Positions 32,664 through 43,120 are shown, numbered from the stretch's first letter. The stretch is DNA of 64,000 bases from Batkoa obscura (GCA_030770535.1 JASVEC010000013.1:186001-250000); one strand, 5' to 3'. Notes: generated from the sequence alone by a model not told the origin. A program made the numbers and translations.

Positions 32664-33959
32664 ATGAAATTCATATCATTACTTCCATCTTTATTCTTTA
32701 TTTCAGGTTATCTTTCTCAGGATTGTTCTAATCCTTACCAACGTAAAGAAATTAGAGACCTCACTCAAGATGAGCTTACTCGTTTTGTAAATGCTGCTAA
32801 AAAACTTCAATCCACTAAAGCAGGTAGTGGGAATCTCACTATTTATGACAACTATTCAAGGGTACATTATAATGCAAAAGGTAATGCCCACGGCACTCCT
32901 AAGTTTTTACCATGGCATAGATATTATATTCGACTCTATGAAAAAGAATTACAAAAGATCGATTCAAGTGTTCATTTACCTTATTGGGATTGGTCAAAAG
33001 ATTATGCTTATCCAGCTAACTCTGCTGTACTATCTAATTCCTATATGGGAGCGAATGGTGATGGATCTAGAAATTATTGCCTCAATAGTGGTAGATTTTC
33101 TGGTTTATATGTTAATTATCCAAAGTTACATTGTTTGCAAAGAAGATATGATCAAGGTAGTAGTGTATCTAGCTTTACCCCACCTAGCTTATTAAATAGT
33201 TTTTTGAATTATGATAAGTTCTCAGAATTCTGTGGCAATTTAGAAGAGAAGCATGGTGACCCTCATGTAAAGATTGGTGGTAGCTATGACTTCAGACAAA
33301 TGTATTCTCCCAATGATCCTCTATTTATGCTACATCATACTTTTATTGATATGTTATGGTATGAATGGCAACAAAGACATCCTGACTCAGTTCAATTTGA
33401 AGGTGATTACTATAGCCAAAATGCCTCACCATCTGATTCTTTAATTACCTGGGAAATTACTGTACAATCTACCTTCAATACAAAGAGCCCATTTTATTGT
33501 TATACTTATCCAAGATACCAATCTTCTTTAAATACCAATACAAATAGTGCAGCTACTACACAAAATCTTGCTAGAAGGGCTAACGGGAAAGGAAATGGAA
33601 ATGGAAATGGAAATGGAAATGGAAATGGAAATGGAAATGGAAATGGAAATGGAAATGGAAATGGAAATGCATATGGACTTGGAAATGGGAACGGACATGG
33701 CGTAGGGCTTCAAAGGTTATTGGAAAATGTTAAAAAATCAAACCCGGATCAAGCGATTAACCTTTTAAGCGATAGTTTACCAGGCTTAGGGCTTACGCTT
33801 GGCAGCTCAGGAGCACCTGGTAAAATTAAGAAGAGACTTCCATTACCCGATGATTGGATTAAAATGAATAATTTAAACATTGATAAAGTTCGTAAAAATG
33901 AAGCTAGAGATAATAAGTTTATCGATCTTTTAAATGCTATTCCTGATACCTCATTGTGA
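32664..33959 (+). CDS. Secreted tyrosinase (copy 2), intact, 431 aa
   Basis: Type-3 copper polyphenol oxidase: o-hydroxylation of phenols and oxidation to quinones, used for melanin or protein cross-linking. The ATG at 32664 is chosen because it begins the signal peptide MKFISLLPSLFFISGYLSQ. An upstream in-frame GTG would add a Gln-Ile repeat encoded by the leader hexamers, and copy 3 has a stop there. CuA ligands are likely His68, His76 and His85 (HYNAKGNAHGTPKFLPWHR). CuB ligands are His197, His201 and His225 (HGDPH, then DPLFMLHHTFID). After the catalytic core (to about residue 290) comes a low-complexity linker with a long (Gly-Asn)n run. A conserved C-terminal tail follows (GKIKKRLPLPDDWIKMN...KVRKNEARDNKFIDLLN) that may cap or anchor the enzyme. 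No introns. Confidence 0.93.
   Translation: MKFISLLPSLFFISGYLSQDCSNPYQRKEIRDLTQDELTRFVNAAKKLQSTKAGSGNLTIYDNYSRVHYNAKGNAHGTPKFLPWHRYYIRLYEKELQKIDSSVHLPYWDWSKDYAYPANSAVLSNSYMGANGDGSRNYCLNSGRFSGLYVNYPKLHCLQRRYDQGSSVSSFTPPSLLNSFLNYDKFSEFCGNLEEKHGDPHVKIGGSYDFRQMYSPNDPLFMLHHTFIDMLWYEWQQRHPDSVQFEGDYYSQNASPSDSLITWEITVQSTFNTKSPFYCYTYPRYQSSLNTNTNSAATTQNLARRANGKGNGNGNGNGNGNGNGNGNGNGNGNGNAYGLGNGNGHGVGLQRLLENVKKSNPDQAINLLSDSLPGLGLTLGSSGAPGKIKKRLPLPDDWIKMNNLNIDKVRKNEARDNKFIDLLNAIPDTSL
33591..33668 (+). repeat. (GGAAAT)13 coding microsatellite in tyrosinase copy 2
   Basis: Thirteen perfect hexamers encode an alternating Gly-Asn run in the linker between the catalytic domain and the C-terminal tail. The linkers of copies 1 and 3 have only one or two such units. 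The purity suggests recent slippage expansion. Confidence 0.9.
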
Positions 33960-34255
33960 ATACCCTAAATTTAATAAATATTTATTTTTATAGAATATAA
34001 GTTGATTTTAAATACTTTGCTGTAACTTTTATTATTGAGTTTTAGTACCATTGACTTTGGTTTTTTATTACACTTTGGCCTGTTTTTATAATAAAGTACT
34101 ATTACTAAACAGTTGTTATGTTTGTGAAATCCATAATGTATTAGTATTGTTTGTGTATTACTATCTCTGTTCCCAAATAACCATCATCCTTTTGAAATAT
34201 TTTAAGTTATAAAAGATAGCAAAAACTTAGTTTACATTTATTTTACAAAAGTATA

Positions 34256-34356
34256 TGGGGATGTTTTTCTTGGCTTCATCACTTTTTCCATCTTTTAAGT
34301 GCTATTTGAGCGGGAAAATTAGTAGTAAAATTCTTAAACACAAAAATACATCCCCA
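34256..34356. mobile_element. GGGGATG-family MITE
   Basis: 101 bp, TGGGGATGTTTTTCTTGG ... TACATCCCCA, TA/TA flanks. Its orientation relative to the tyrosinase gene is opposite to that of the MITE behind copy 1, so the two are independent insertions. Confidence 0.85.
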
Positions 34357-34403
34357 TATGCTAAGCATTACTTGGAAAAAATAATTTAAATTAAAGAATT
34401 AAT

Positions 34404-34480
34404 GCCTGGGAGAGATGGTTCAGTGGTAACATACACTCTCTCCTCAGCCAAGGAGAATGAGCTACCCGTCAAAGAAGTAC
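34404..34480 (+). other. tRNA-like segment with perfect A-box, no B-box
   Basis: GCCTGGGAGAGATGGTTCAG begins the segment. TGGTTCAGTGG (34417-34427) matches the Pol III A-box, and a following CTCCT...AGGAG hairpin sits where an anticodon arm would be. No GGTTCGANTCC B-box and no closing acceptor stem were found, so it is not a functional tRNA. It may be a tRNA relic or a SINE head. Confidence 0.35.
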
Positions 34481-35153
34481 CATCTATATCACCCGTTAAA
34501 GTAGTGAAAGGTCTGCTTTACCTATCAAAGTATTCCTATATCTTCTAACTCTTTAATCTTTCTTTAGATACTATATATACCGACATTCTTCAAGTTCTCA
34601 AAATTGTCTTAAATAAAGCAAACTGTCCAATATGGATGTGTAATCAAAAAAAAAATTAGAGTATTAAAAAAATCGAATTTGCCATTATTTCATAATACCC
34701 AAGCTAGTTGATAAGTATCTAACAATCGAACTGTGAACTTGAGCTTAATTCGTTATTAATTAGAATTATTCATAAATTTTATTTGAAACTTGTAAAATTT
34801 TAAAAATAATAGTTAAAAAATTAAATCCAAAATCAAATATTTGTAAATAAATTGTAAAAATAATGAATTAATCCTTTATTTCAAATGGAGTATTGATATT
34901 TTATCAACGATAGTGTTATTAATAATAGCAAAAGATAAAAATTCATATTAAAACTATAAAATTTTAATATAAAACTATGCCAGTATAATAAAAAAGCTCA
35001 GCTTGAGATCTTTGTTGAATTTTGAATTGACTTTAAGTTGAAAAATAGCTTAATGTTAGCAAACAACAGTTCAAATTAAAAGTGGAGTAGAAAAGCCTTA
35101 CTTATTACAAAAGGAAAGAGTCATTTTAATAAAGTACAAATGAAAAAACTGTA

Positions 35154-35255
35154 TAGGGATGTATTTTTTTGTTTAAGGATTTTACTAATAGCTTTTTCAC
35201 TTAAATAGCGCTTAAAAATGGAAAAAGTGATGAAATAAATAAAAAAATACCCCCA
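35154..35255. mobile_element. GGGGATG-family MITE
   Basis: 102 bp, TAGGGATGTATTTTTTTG ... ATACCCCCA, TA/TA flanks, inserted in the upstream region of tyrosinase copy 3. Confidence 0.8.
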
Positions 35256-35749
35256 TATAATAAAAAAATACCTCAAATTAGTTTATAAACTATAAGCGCT
35301 TAGAATGAGCTATTTTTATTATAAAAATAAAGTATTAAATGATATACGAGAGTAAAAAAGCTTCAAATTAAAGCCATCATTATGTTTGTTTTTAGTAATT
35401 AACTAATTATGAACTTCTAGATTATTATGCTTTTTAATTAGCTTTACTTTATATTAAAATTTTGATGTTCATTAAAATTAAGTCAATTCTAAATTTAATT
35501 TGTTTAAACAGCATTATGTAAGCTAAAGAAACTGCTATTTTAGCGAATTTGCTTGCTAAAATTACTAAGGTTGAAGTGATTGCAGATTTCGATTATTTCT
35601 TAATGTGATTAAAATAAAATAATTAAAGGAAGGCTTTATAGAAGCCTAAATTTCGAATTATGCAAATTTAAAATTAGTGATGAGGTATTTAAAATAGAGT
35701 AAAAATAGGACAGAGTCAAGTGCATAGAACAATCTAAGTATTAGTTCGA

Positions 35750-35760
35750 GGTATATAAAA
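35750..35760 (+). promoter_or_regulatory. TATA box of tyrosinase copy 3
   Basis: GGTATATAAAACTC about 50 bp before the ATG at 35808. Confidence 0.65.
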
Positions 35761-35807
35761 CTCAATGTGTAGACTCAAAGTTACAATATCAACAAATACA
35801 AATACAA

Positions 35808-37169
35808 ATGAAATTCATATCATTACTTCCATCTTTATTCTTTATTTCAGGTTATCTTTCTCAGGATTGTTCTAATCCTTACCAACGTAAAGAAATTAGA
35901 GACCTCACTCAAGATGAGCTTACTCGTTTTGTAAATGCTGCTAAAAAACTTCAATCCACTAAAGCAGGTAGTGGGAATCTCACTATTTATGACAACTATT
36001 CAAGGGTACATTATAATGCAAAAGGTAATGCCCACGGCACTCCTAAGTTTTTACCATGGCATAGATATTATATTCGACTCTATGAAAAAGAATTACAAAA
36101 GATCGATTCAAGTGTTCATTTACCTTATTGGGATTGGTCAAAAGATTATGCTTATCCAGCTAACTCTGCTGTACTATCTAATTCCTATATGGGAGCGAAT
36201 GGTGATGGATCTAGAAATTATTGCCTCAATAGTGGTAGATTTTCTGGTTTATATGTTAATTATCCAAAGTTACATTGTTTGCAAAGAAGATATGATCAAG
36301 GTAGTAGTGTATCTAGCTTTACCCCACCTAGCTTATTAAATAGTTTTTTGAATTATGATAAGTTCTCAGAATTCTGTGGCAATTTAGAAGAGAAGCATGG
36401 TGACCCTCATGTAAAGATTGGTGGTAGCTATGACTTCAGACAAATGTATTCTCCCAATGATCCTCTATTTATGCTACATCATACTTTTATTGATATGTTA
36501 TGGTATGAATGGCAACAAAGACATCCTGACTCAGTTCAATTTGAAGGTGATTACTATAGTCAAAATGCCTCTCCTTCAGACTCATTAATTACTTGGAGAG
36601 TTAACGTACAATCTACCTTCAATACAAAGAGCCCATTTTATTGTTATACTTATCCAAGATACCAATCTTCTTTGAACACTAACTCAAATAGCGTAGCAAC
36701 TACCAAAAATGTAAATACTCTACAGGCTACTGCTTCACAAAATTCTACCAGCAATTCAGTACCACAAGGATCTAATGCTCAAGCATCTAATATCAATAAT
36801 ATAAGCAAATCTTCCGGAACTGATGAAAACAATAATGTGTTGGATGGGATTCTACCAACTAGAGGTAATAATGGTAATGAAAAAGGAAATGGTTATGGTA
36901 AAGAAATTGGAAACGGGGTTCAAGGGCTATTAAAGAATATTAAAAATTTAAATCCTGATCAAGCAATTAGCCTTTTAAGCACCAATCTACCGATTCTCGG
37001 ACTTGGAGCTATAAATCCAGGAGCGCCTGGTAAAATTAAAAAGAGACTTCCATTACCAGACGACTGGATTAAAATGAACGGTTTAAATGTTAATAAGGTT
37101 CGTAAAAACGAAGCTAGGGATAATAAGTTCATTGATTTATTAAATACTATCCCTAGTATTTCAGAATGA
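35808..37169 (+). CDS. Secreted tyrosinase (copy 3), intact, 453 aa
   Basis: Same architecture as copy 2: signal peptide, CuA (HGTPKFLPWHR), CuB (HGDPH and DPLFMLHHTFID), linker, and C-terminal LPLPDDWIKMN tail. From about 36 bp before the ATG to codon 251 it matches copy 2 with no difference seen except one ACAAAT unit in the leader. It then diverges abruptly. The linker here is Ser/Asn/Thr-rich (NSTSNSVPQGSNAQASNIN) without the Gly-Asn expansion. No introns. The ATG is fixed by the stop codon just upstream in the frame. It lies in tandem with copy 2 and converges with the Gly/Ser-rich gene at 37439-38128. Confidence 0.93.
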   Translation: MKFISLLPSLFFISGYLSQDCSNPYQRKEIRDLTQDELTRFVNAAKKLQSTKAGSGNLTIYDNYSRVHYNAKGNAHGTPKFLPWHRYYIRLYEKELQKIDSSVHLPYWDWSKDYAYPANSAVLSNSYMGANGDGSRNYCLNSGRFSGLYVNYPKLHCLQRRYDQGSSVSSFTPPSLLNSFLNYDKFSEFCGNLEEKHGDPHVKIGGSYDFRQMYSPNDPLFMLHHTFIDMLWYEWQQRHPDSVQFEGDYYSQNASPSDSLITWRVNVQSTFNTKSPFYCYTYPRYQSSLNTNSNSVATTKNVNTLQATASQNSTSNSVPQGSNAQASNINNISKSSGTDENNNVLDGILPTRGNNGNEKGNGYGKEIGNGVQGLLKNIKNLNPDQAISLLSTNLPILGLGAINPGAPGKIKKRLPLPDDWIKMNGLNVNKVRKNEARDNKFIDLLNTIPSISE

Positions 37170-37438
37170 ACGTCTTAATACCAATAAAGATTTGTTTTTA
37201 TACCATGTACTAGTTTTTTTAATATTTTATCATTATGCTTTTTCAACTTTTAATTTCCTATAACTTCGATTTTTTATAATATTAGACTATTTTTTATAAG
37301 TCTCGGATATTTATTACCAAGTTGTGAATAGATTCCTGGAATTTACACCATGTCAATATTTTTACGTACTATTATATAATAAGTAGGATTTAGTGTATTT
37401 TTTACCTAAGTATACAATGATTTTTATTAATAAATAAT

Positions 37439-38128
37439 TTAGTTATATGGAGTAGCATTATTAAATCCATTAAAGTTAGTCCCGGCACCGATAACACCGG
37501 TACCAGTGGAGGAGCCATAATTACTAGAAGCACCAACCAAACCAGCTTGGTTAGTAAGGATAGCGACGTTATTACCAGCACTTGTTGCTGAATGAGGGTT
37601 TGAAGAAGCACCAAAACTTGTACCAGAACCAGTAGCACCAGATGAGTTGATAGCATTCGCTTGAGAAGCTTGGAAATTAGTAGAAGATCCAAACCCGGCA
37701 TTACCAGAAGTAATACCAGAGGTGGTCCCAGTTCCAAAGGAAGATCCAAAGCTACCATTAGTACCTCCAGATACAAAACTAGAACCTGCATTTACAAGGC
37801 CTGGACTTGGCCCTGTTGCACCATAAACTGCATTATTACCTGATGAAAAAGCATTGCTAAACGGGTTAATAGTACCACCTGCCACATTCGTACTAGAACC
37901 AAAGGAAGAGTTTGGACCTGAAGCAATACCAGCTGAATTACCAGAACTGGTACTGGAACCGCTTCCAGCGGATGAACCAAAAGAATTGGTTAGACTGGCG
38001 GATCCGCCAAGTGTAGTGGAATTAATTGAACCTGAGCCTGACACTTGAGAAACTGAATCATCAGGTACTGGTATAGCAAAGATAGAAGATAAAATCAAGG
38101 TAAGGATAAAATAGGTGCCATTTTTCAT
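37439..38128 (-). CDS. Secreted Gly/Ser/Asn-rich protein (copy 1), 229 aa
   Basis: Signal peptide MKNGTYFILTLILSSIFA followed by IPVPDDSVSQVSGSGS. The rest is a low-complexity Gly-Ser-Asn-Thr chain with recurring blocks of the type SxFGSSxN, GSGSS and SSGNNA, ending NNATPYN. No cysteine. Aligns end to end with the paralogue at 39842-40519; the most conserved blocks are AGFGSSTNFQASQ, GAGTNF and NYGSSTG. No intron; start at the ATG heading the signal peptide; TATA about 60 bp upstream. Likely a structural or adhesive cell-surface or spore-wall protein. It is not a recognised family. Long open frames on the other strand and in the other frame are by-products of the repetitive codons. Confidence 0.8.
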   Translation of the reverse strand: MKNGTYFILTLILSSIFAIPVPDDSVSQVSGSGSINSTTLGGSASLTNSFGSSAGSGSSTSSGNSAGIASGPNSSFGSSTNVAGGTINPFSNAFSSGNNAVYGATGPSPGLVNAGSSFVSGGTNGSFGSSFGTGTTSGITSGNAGFGSSTNFQASQANAINSSGATGSGTSFGASSNPHSATSAGNNVAILTNQAGLVGASSNYGSSTGTGVIGAGTNFNGFNNATPYN

Positions 38129-39841
38129 TTCTAATAAATAATTTGGAGTAAAAGCCTTATAACGTAACTTATGTATATCCTAGCCCTTATATATTTCTTT
38201 TATTTTTCTTTCCTCCACTTTGCTTATTCCTCACCTACTATTTATTTCACTTTCTAGTGTGGCATATTTGATTATCTTTTTAATTCATTTATTTTAGCTC
38301 GCCCCTCAAAAATATGTAGTCTAAAATTCTTATTTGCATTGTCTTACAGTTGTTAAATTCACATGTATAAACCTTTGTAAAATTTCTTCGGCTATCGTTT
38401 GCTTGTTTTTTAAAGCCCAATCCATAAAGCTTTAGCAAAATTTATCCTAAAGCTCAACGTTTAAATGAGCAATTAAATAATGCTTAATTGATTTTTAACA
38501 GCTCTAATTTGGGAAATTAGAAGGATTTTGGATTTTTACTAATTTACAGACTGAGTGTGACTTTTACTAAATATTTCCTAAATAGTGCGTCTAAGGGGTA
38601 ATAAAATGGCAGTCAACTATATAATTGATGATAGCATACCACATTTACTAATAGGAAAAGTTGAAGGGTTCAAGCTTATTTATATGATTTTATTTTACTT
38701 AGTATTTATAAAACTTGACCATCAAAGTCAAGTTTTCATTGTAGCCAAATGGTATAAGAACCATGTCGTTATAATAAAATACTATATCCTAAACATTTAT
38801 AAAACTGGTGCTCTTAGTACCTTTTAAATTCTCGAGAGCGTAAAGCCCAAGTGTTTTATTTATTTAAAATAAAAAGGAGAATTAAAATGATACTTGTAAA
38901 AAAAAAGTAGCAGCTAAAAGATGAGTTTCTTAATTATATTAGACCTTGTTGTAATTATTTTAGTTTACAATATAAAATTAAGCTTTGTCTACTTTTTTCA
39001 AAATTATCACTGGAAATTGTTAGAAGCTATTCAAATTGCGACGCCTTTTTAGTAGTATTTTCCAGCTGAAAATACTGTATCCAAATGAAGTAAAATAATG
39101 TTTATTATTTTCTATTTGGATTTTATGATATTTATAATATACCGGAAATAAACCATTTATACAGAATTTGTTCATGTATAGCTTTTTTGTGAAAACATGG
39201 TTGACTGTATGCAACTTCACTTCTTTTATATACAATTTATCACCACCTAATACACACTTATAGCTCTGTATAAGGCTTTTTTTTACTTGAAACTCTATAT
39301 AAATTATATTATTTAGACTACATATCGAATGATTGATTTTCTATACAATCCTAATATTTAATATCGACATAGAATTCGAGAGAAAACCTAAAGCAATATT
39401 GGTATTTTCCAAAAAAAATTCTATCAGTTGAATCTATTATAATCAGACTTTTATTCAAATATTTACTTTGCATTTAGATTAGAATGTTAACATCTTACAC
39501 TTTTTGTCTAAATAATTACCTAAGAAAAAACAACCATCAATCTTCAGTGTGAATAACATTTGCCTATTTCTTACACGCAATTACTCTAGAAAATTTATTT
39601 CAATTAGACCAATCTTTAAGCAAATTAATCCAGAACGTAGCACTTTAATTTTGACTAAAATAATGAAACAATCAATAAATAAACAACTTTATGCACACGA
39701 ATTAACTATCTATTTCTATTTTATTTAAGCTAAATCTATATACAGCTTTAATGTTGTATTTCTGTCTATAGCTTATTTCAAGTACTACTTAAATTTAAAA
39801 TAATCAAAATTTGATAAAATGATTTTATTTTAATAAATATT
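38129..39841. other. Intergenic between the two Gly/Ser-rich genes
   Basis: AT-rich. TATA (TATATAAGGG, minus strand) at 38186-38197 for the left gene. Short plus-strand frame at 38606-38827 judged not convincing. No MITE here. Confidence 0.5.
38186..38197 (-). promoter_or_regulatory. TATA box of Gly/Ser-rich gene copy 1
   Basis: AAATATATAAGGG on the minus strand, about 60 bp before the ATG. Confidence 0.6.
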
Positions 39842-40519
39842 TTAGTAGTATGGGGTAGCTTTATTATGGCCATCGAAGTTAGTACCAGCACCAATGACAC
39901 CAAGTCCAGTAGATGAACCATAGTTATTGGAAGAACCGATAGATCCAGCTCCAGTAGCAATGATTCCAACATTGTTACCAGCATTAGTACCAGAGTATGA
40001 ACCAAGGGATTGACCATAACTAGTACCTGAACCAGTGACACCAGATTGATTAAAGATGTTGCCTTGAGAAGCTTGGAAGTTGGTAGACGATCCAAAACCA
40101 GCAGAGCCCAAGGTGACACCAGAAGTATTACCAGAACCAGCAGAGCCTAAAGCGTTACTGGTACTTCCAAAAGTAGATCCTACATTAACAAATCCATTAT
40201 CACCAGTAGCACCAGAAATAGCATTGTTGCCAGATGAAAAGTTATTGCTGTATGGGGTAGCAGTTCCTGCACCTACATTAGAACTGGCACCAAAAGATGA
40301 CCCTGGTCCTGAACCAACACCAGCTGAATTACCGAAAGTAGTACTGGAACCACTTCCAGCTGCAGCACCAAAAGATGAGTTTACAGCGACACTTCCTCCA
40401 TGAGTTACACCACCAATAGCACCTGAACCACTGACTTGAGATATAGAGTTATCTGGAACTGGAACAGCAAGGATGGAAGTCAAAGCCAAGACAATCATGA
40501 AAGGAATAGATTTAACCAT
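39842..40519 (-). CDS. Secreted Gly/Ser/Asn-rich protein (copy 2), 225 aa
   Basis: Paralogue of 37439-38128 in the same orientation: signal peptide MVKSIPFMIVLALTSILA, then VPVPDNSISQVSGSG, then Gly/Ser/Asn-rich repeats, ending NKATPYY. Roughly half the residues are identical and the overall length is kept, so the repeat register is under constraint. No cysteine and few charged residues; the scattered tyrosines near the C-terminus are shared (NNYGSSTG, ATPY). TATA at 40606-40614. Structural or adhesive surface role inferred only from composition. Confidence 0.8.
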   Translation of the reverse strand: MVKSIPFMIVLALTSILAVPVPDNSISQVSGSGAIGGVTHGGSVAVNSSFGAAAGSGSSTTFGNSAGVGSGPGSSFGASSNVGAGTATPYSNNFSSGNNAISGATGDNGFVNVGSTFGSTSNALGSAGSGNTSGVTLGSAGFGSSTNFQASQGNIFNQSGVTGSGTSYGQSLGSYSGTNAGNNVGIIATGAGSIGSSNNYGSSTGLGVIGAGTNFDGHNKATPYY

Positions 40520-41087
40520 TTTGATAATTAGAGTAGTATTGATAATTTTAATAAATTAAGAGATATTGGTTTGTTTTGATAATTGTTTTGAGCATTTTCC
40601 TTTCGTTTATATACGTTTTTTTAACTAGATAGCTTGTATATTAGTACAGTCTAGATGGACTTGTACCCTAAAATTTGCTTAAACTAAAAATATTGTGTGG
40701 GAATTTTAGCACCTAATCCTCCACTTTTCTAACCTATTATACCCCCTGAAATATTAGACTTGAATTTATATTAAGGTTATTTTTTACCCAATAAACAGAA
40801 TTATATTCATGCTTGGGTTTTAGGGTATAAAATTTTAAATAACTGGTACTTTAGTAGGGAGTTTTGACTAAAAGATTATTTTGTGTAGTATCAAATTCAC
40901 TAAATTTTGAAACCAAGCGCATTTATAACAGAAATAAAAGTTTAAATAATTTAGCCAATATTAGTTTATTCTAATCTTTAATTTATATAATAACAACCAA
41001 ATTTACAGCTTATATAGTATACTAACTAGTAATAAAATGAAGTCACATAATACCTATAAACTGTTCATTAAAATATATTAAAATATA

Positions 41088-41191
41088 TGAGGATGTTCTT
41101 TTTTTTACTTTCATCACTTTTTCCATTTTTTGAGCGTTGTTTGAGCGGAAAGATTATTAGTAAAATTCTCAAACAAAAAAATACATCCCTA
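41088..41191. mobile_element. GGGGATG-family MITE
   Basis: 104 bp, TGAGGATGTTCTTTTTTTTA ... TACATCCCTA, TA/TA flanks. Confidence 0.8.
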
Positions 41192-42156
41192 TATCATGAT
41201 TACTAAACGATACATTGTAAAGAAATATTGTACATTAATAACATTAAATATACGCTCAAGTTCTATTTATAGAATTAATTTTAATCGCATTCTAAAACAA
41301 ATTAGAGTATGTTTAATATAAACCTTAAATATATAACTTAATGGGTTGCTTTCAGTTAAACACTTCCAATTTTGATTCAGATATTAGAAATAGGCTATTA
41401 TTTTTATTATTTGAAAGCTTTGAAAGTAGAATCCATCATAATATTTTATTATAAAAAAAACAATAAAGTAACAAGAAATATTCAAAAATATAATATATAC
41501 TTTTGTTTTTGTTTTTCAGCCTGCTATCTTCTAAAGTTGGTATCAATAGTTATTTTGATGCGTTATTGTTTTAAATGGTTAGTAAGATTTACCTTAGATA
41601 TTTTTCGCTTTATAAGTATGTTTATAATTAACGAAATATCTTTAAGAAAAATAAAAAAAATTGTGATATTTAACCATTGTTGATTTTGATTTTAATTTAT
41701 TATCATGTGGATACTCAGGCAAATATTTGAGTATTTTTCACTTTGTATATTTTAAAGTGTTATGAGTGTACTTAGATTGAAAAGTATAAATTTAAATACT
41801 TTGATAGTCTTATGTATAGAATTGATAAAAAATAAAGACAAATCATTTTTTATTTTTAGTTCTTTTTTACATATAAAATTTGACTCTTGTTATTTAATAA
41901 ATATTAATAATACTAACCATGATGTTTATGTTTTCATTTCTGATAAAGATCTGATATGCTGAAGTTTAATTTTACTATCCAATATCACAAAGCTTTTCAA
42001 GTTACAAGCAAGGATAAGAAAACAATAATAACAAATTACTTTAAGGCAAATTAGATATTTATTAAACAAAGATAACTATTGACAAATTGAGCTGTTTGAT
42101 TGTAAAAATTTTAATAAAAATTATTATTCATTTTAATACAAACTAATGACTATATA

Positions 42157-42257
42157 TGGTGATGTTTTTTTTTGTTCAAGAATTTTGCTAGCAATTTTTC
42201 CGCTCAAATAGCGCTTAAAAAATGGAAAAAGTAATGAAACCAAAAAAAACATCCTCA
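42157..42257. mobile_element. GGGGATG-family MITE
   Basis: 101 bp, TGGTGATGTTTTTTTTTG ... ACATCCTCA, TA/TA flanks, right-end-first orientation. Confidence 0.8.
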
Positions 42258-42368
42258 TATTTATTCTTTGTTCATTTTTTATGCAGTATAAAATTTCCAA
42301 AATTAATAGTAAAACATTGAAATAAAAGACTAATTTTATATAGTTTTTTTAAATTTTTACATAGTATA

Positions 42369-42379
42369 TGGGGATGTAT
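42369..42379. mobile_element. Lone MITE terminus
   Basis: TATATGGGGATGTATC matches the family's terminus, then the similarity stops. Probably a truncated copy. Confidence 0.35.
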
Positions 42380-43120
42380 CACAATAGTCAAAGCTCCTTG
42401 AGTTTGATAACCAATTTAATAGCTGTAATAACTATAGCTATATAATGCAGAATTAAATATAAACTTTGATTCATATTCATAAACGTATTAATCAGGATAT
42501 TTTAAAGAACCAATCTATAAATAACTTATTTAAAAAATCTAACAGTGATTAGAAGACAAAGTATAGGGGGAATAGAATTTAATAGCTACTGAAATTTAGA
42601 GCTGATTTCAAAATTAATGATTGATTTCGCCTATAAGTTTCGCTTATTAATACGATATAATCACCTTTATTGGTTGATCATTATTTTTAGATGGAGTTTT
42701 GTTCTTCAATTTTTTATATGAAAATACTACACTTTGGGAAAAATATATTTTATCTCTAAATGTTGGTCTAGCTATATATTTAGTAATAATAATATAGTTC
42801 TAAAATAATAAAAAGTCAAAGTATAGACATATCATATATATGTCAAAGAAAGCCATGCTTTAAAATATCATCTTACAAACAGTTAAACTATTGAAACCTC
42901 CTACATCTCGCTTTTTTGTTACTATACAAATGAATTAAAAGACCTTAATTGACTCACATTATTTCTTTTATTTATGATGCTGTATTTTATATAAGCCAAC
43001 GGCAGAATCTGTATAAGAACAGTCAGTAATATTATTCAAAAATATACAACAAAATCATATATTGGTTCTTCAATATTCAAAGCTTATATAATATTAACCT
43101 TTTGTGAAAATGATTGAAAA

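Larger units (their letters stand above)
31636..33959 (+). repeat. Inverted segmental duplication, arm 2 (partner 11717-13961)
   Basis: Reverse-complement partner of the 11.7-14.0 kb segment, covering about 1 kb of promoter-side DNA and the intact tyrosinase gene. The arms enclose about 17.7 kb of housekeeping genes. An older, weaker, direct similarity links the upstream part to the DNA before tyrosinase copy 3 (about 35260-35770). Confidence 0.9.
33960..35807. other. Intergenic between tandem tyrosinases
   Basis: Contains MITEs at 34256-34356 and 35154-35255 and a tRNA-like segment at 34404-34480. An ancient duplicate of the promoter-side DNA of copy 2 lies at about 35260-35770 (clearly alignable but much diverged). 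Confidence 0.6.

Noticed and set aside
37402-38048. Several overlapping Leu/Val- and Pro-rich frames on both strands
   Set aside because: By-products of the repetitive Gly/Ser codons of the secreted protein at 37439-38128; the same occurs at 39778-40403.
38585-38827. 80-codon plus-strand frame
   Set aside because: Begins at GTG; from its first ATG (38606) no signal peptide, domain or homologue was recognised.
41372-41962. Two plus-strand frames of 103 and 66 codons
   Set aside because: The first lacks an ATG start, both are AT-rich and low in complexity, no promoter or family support.
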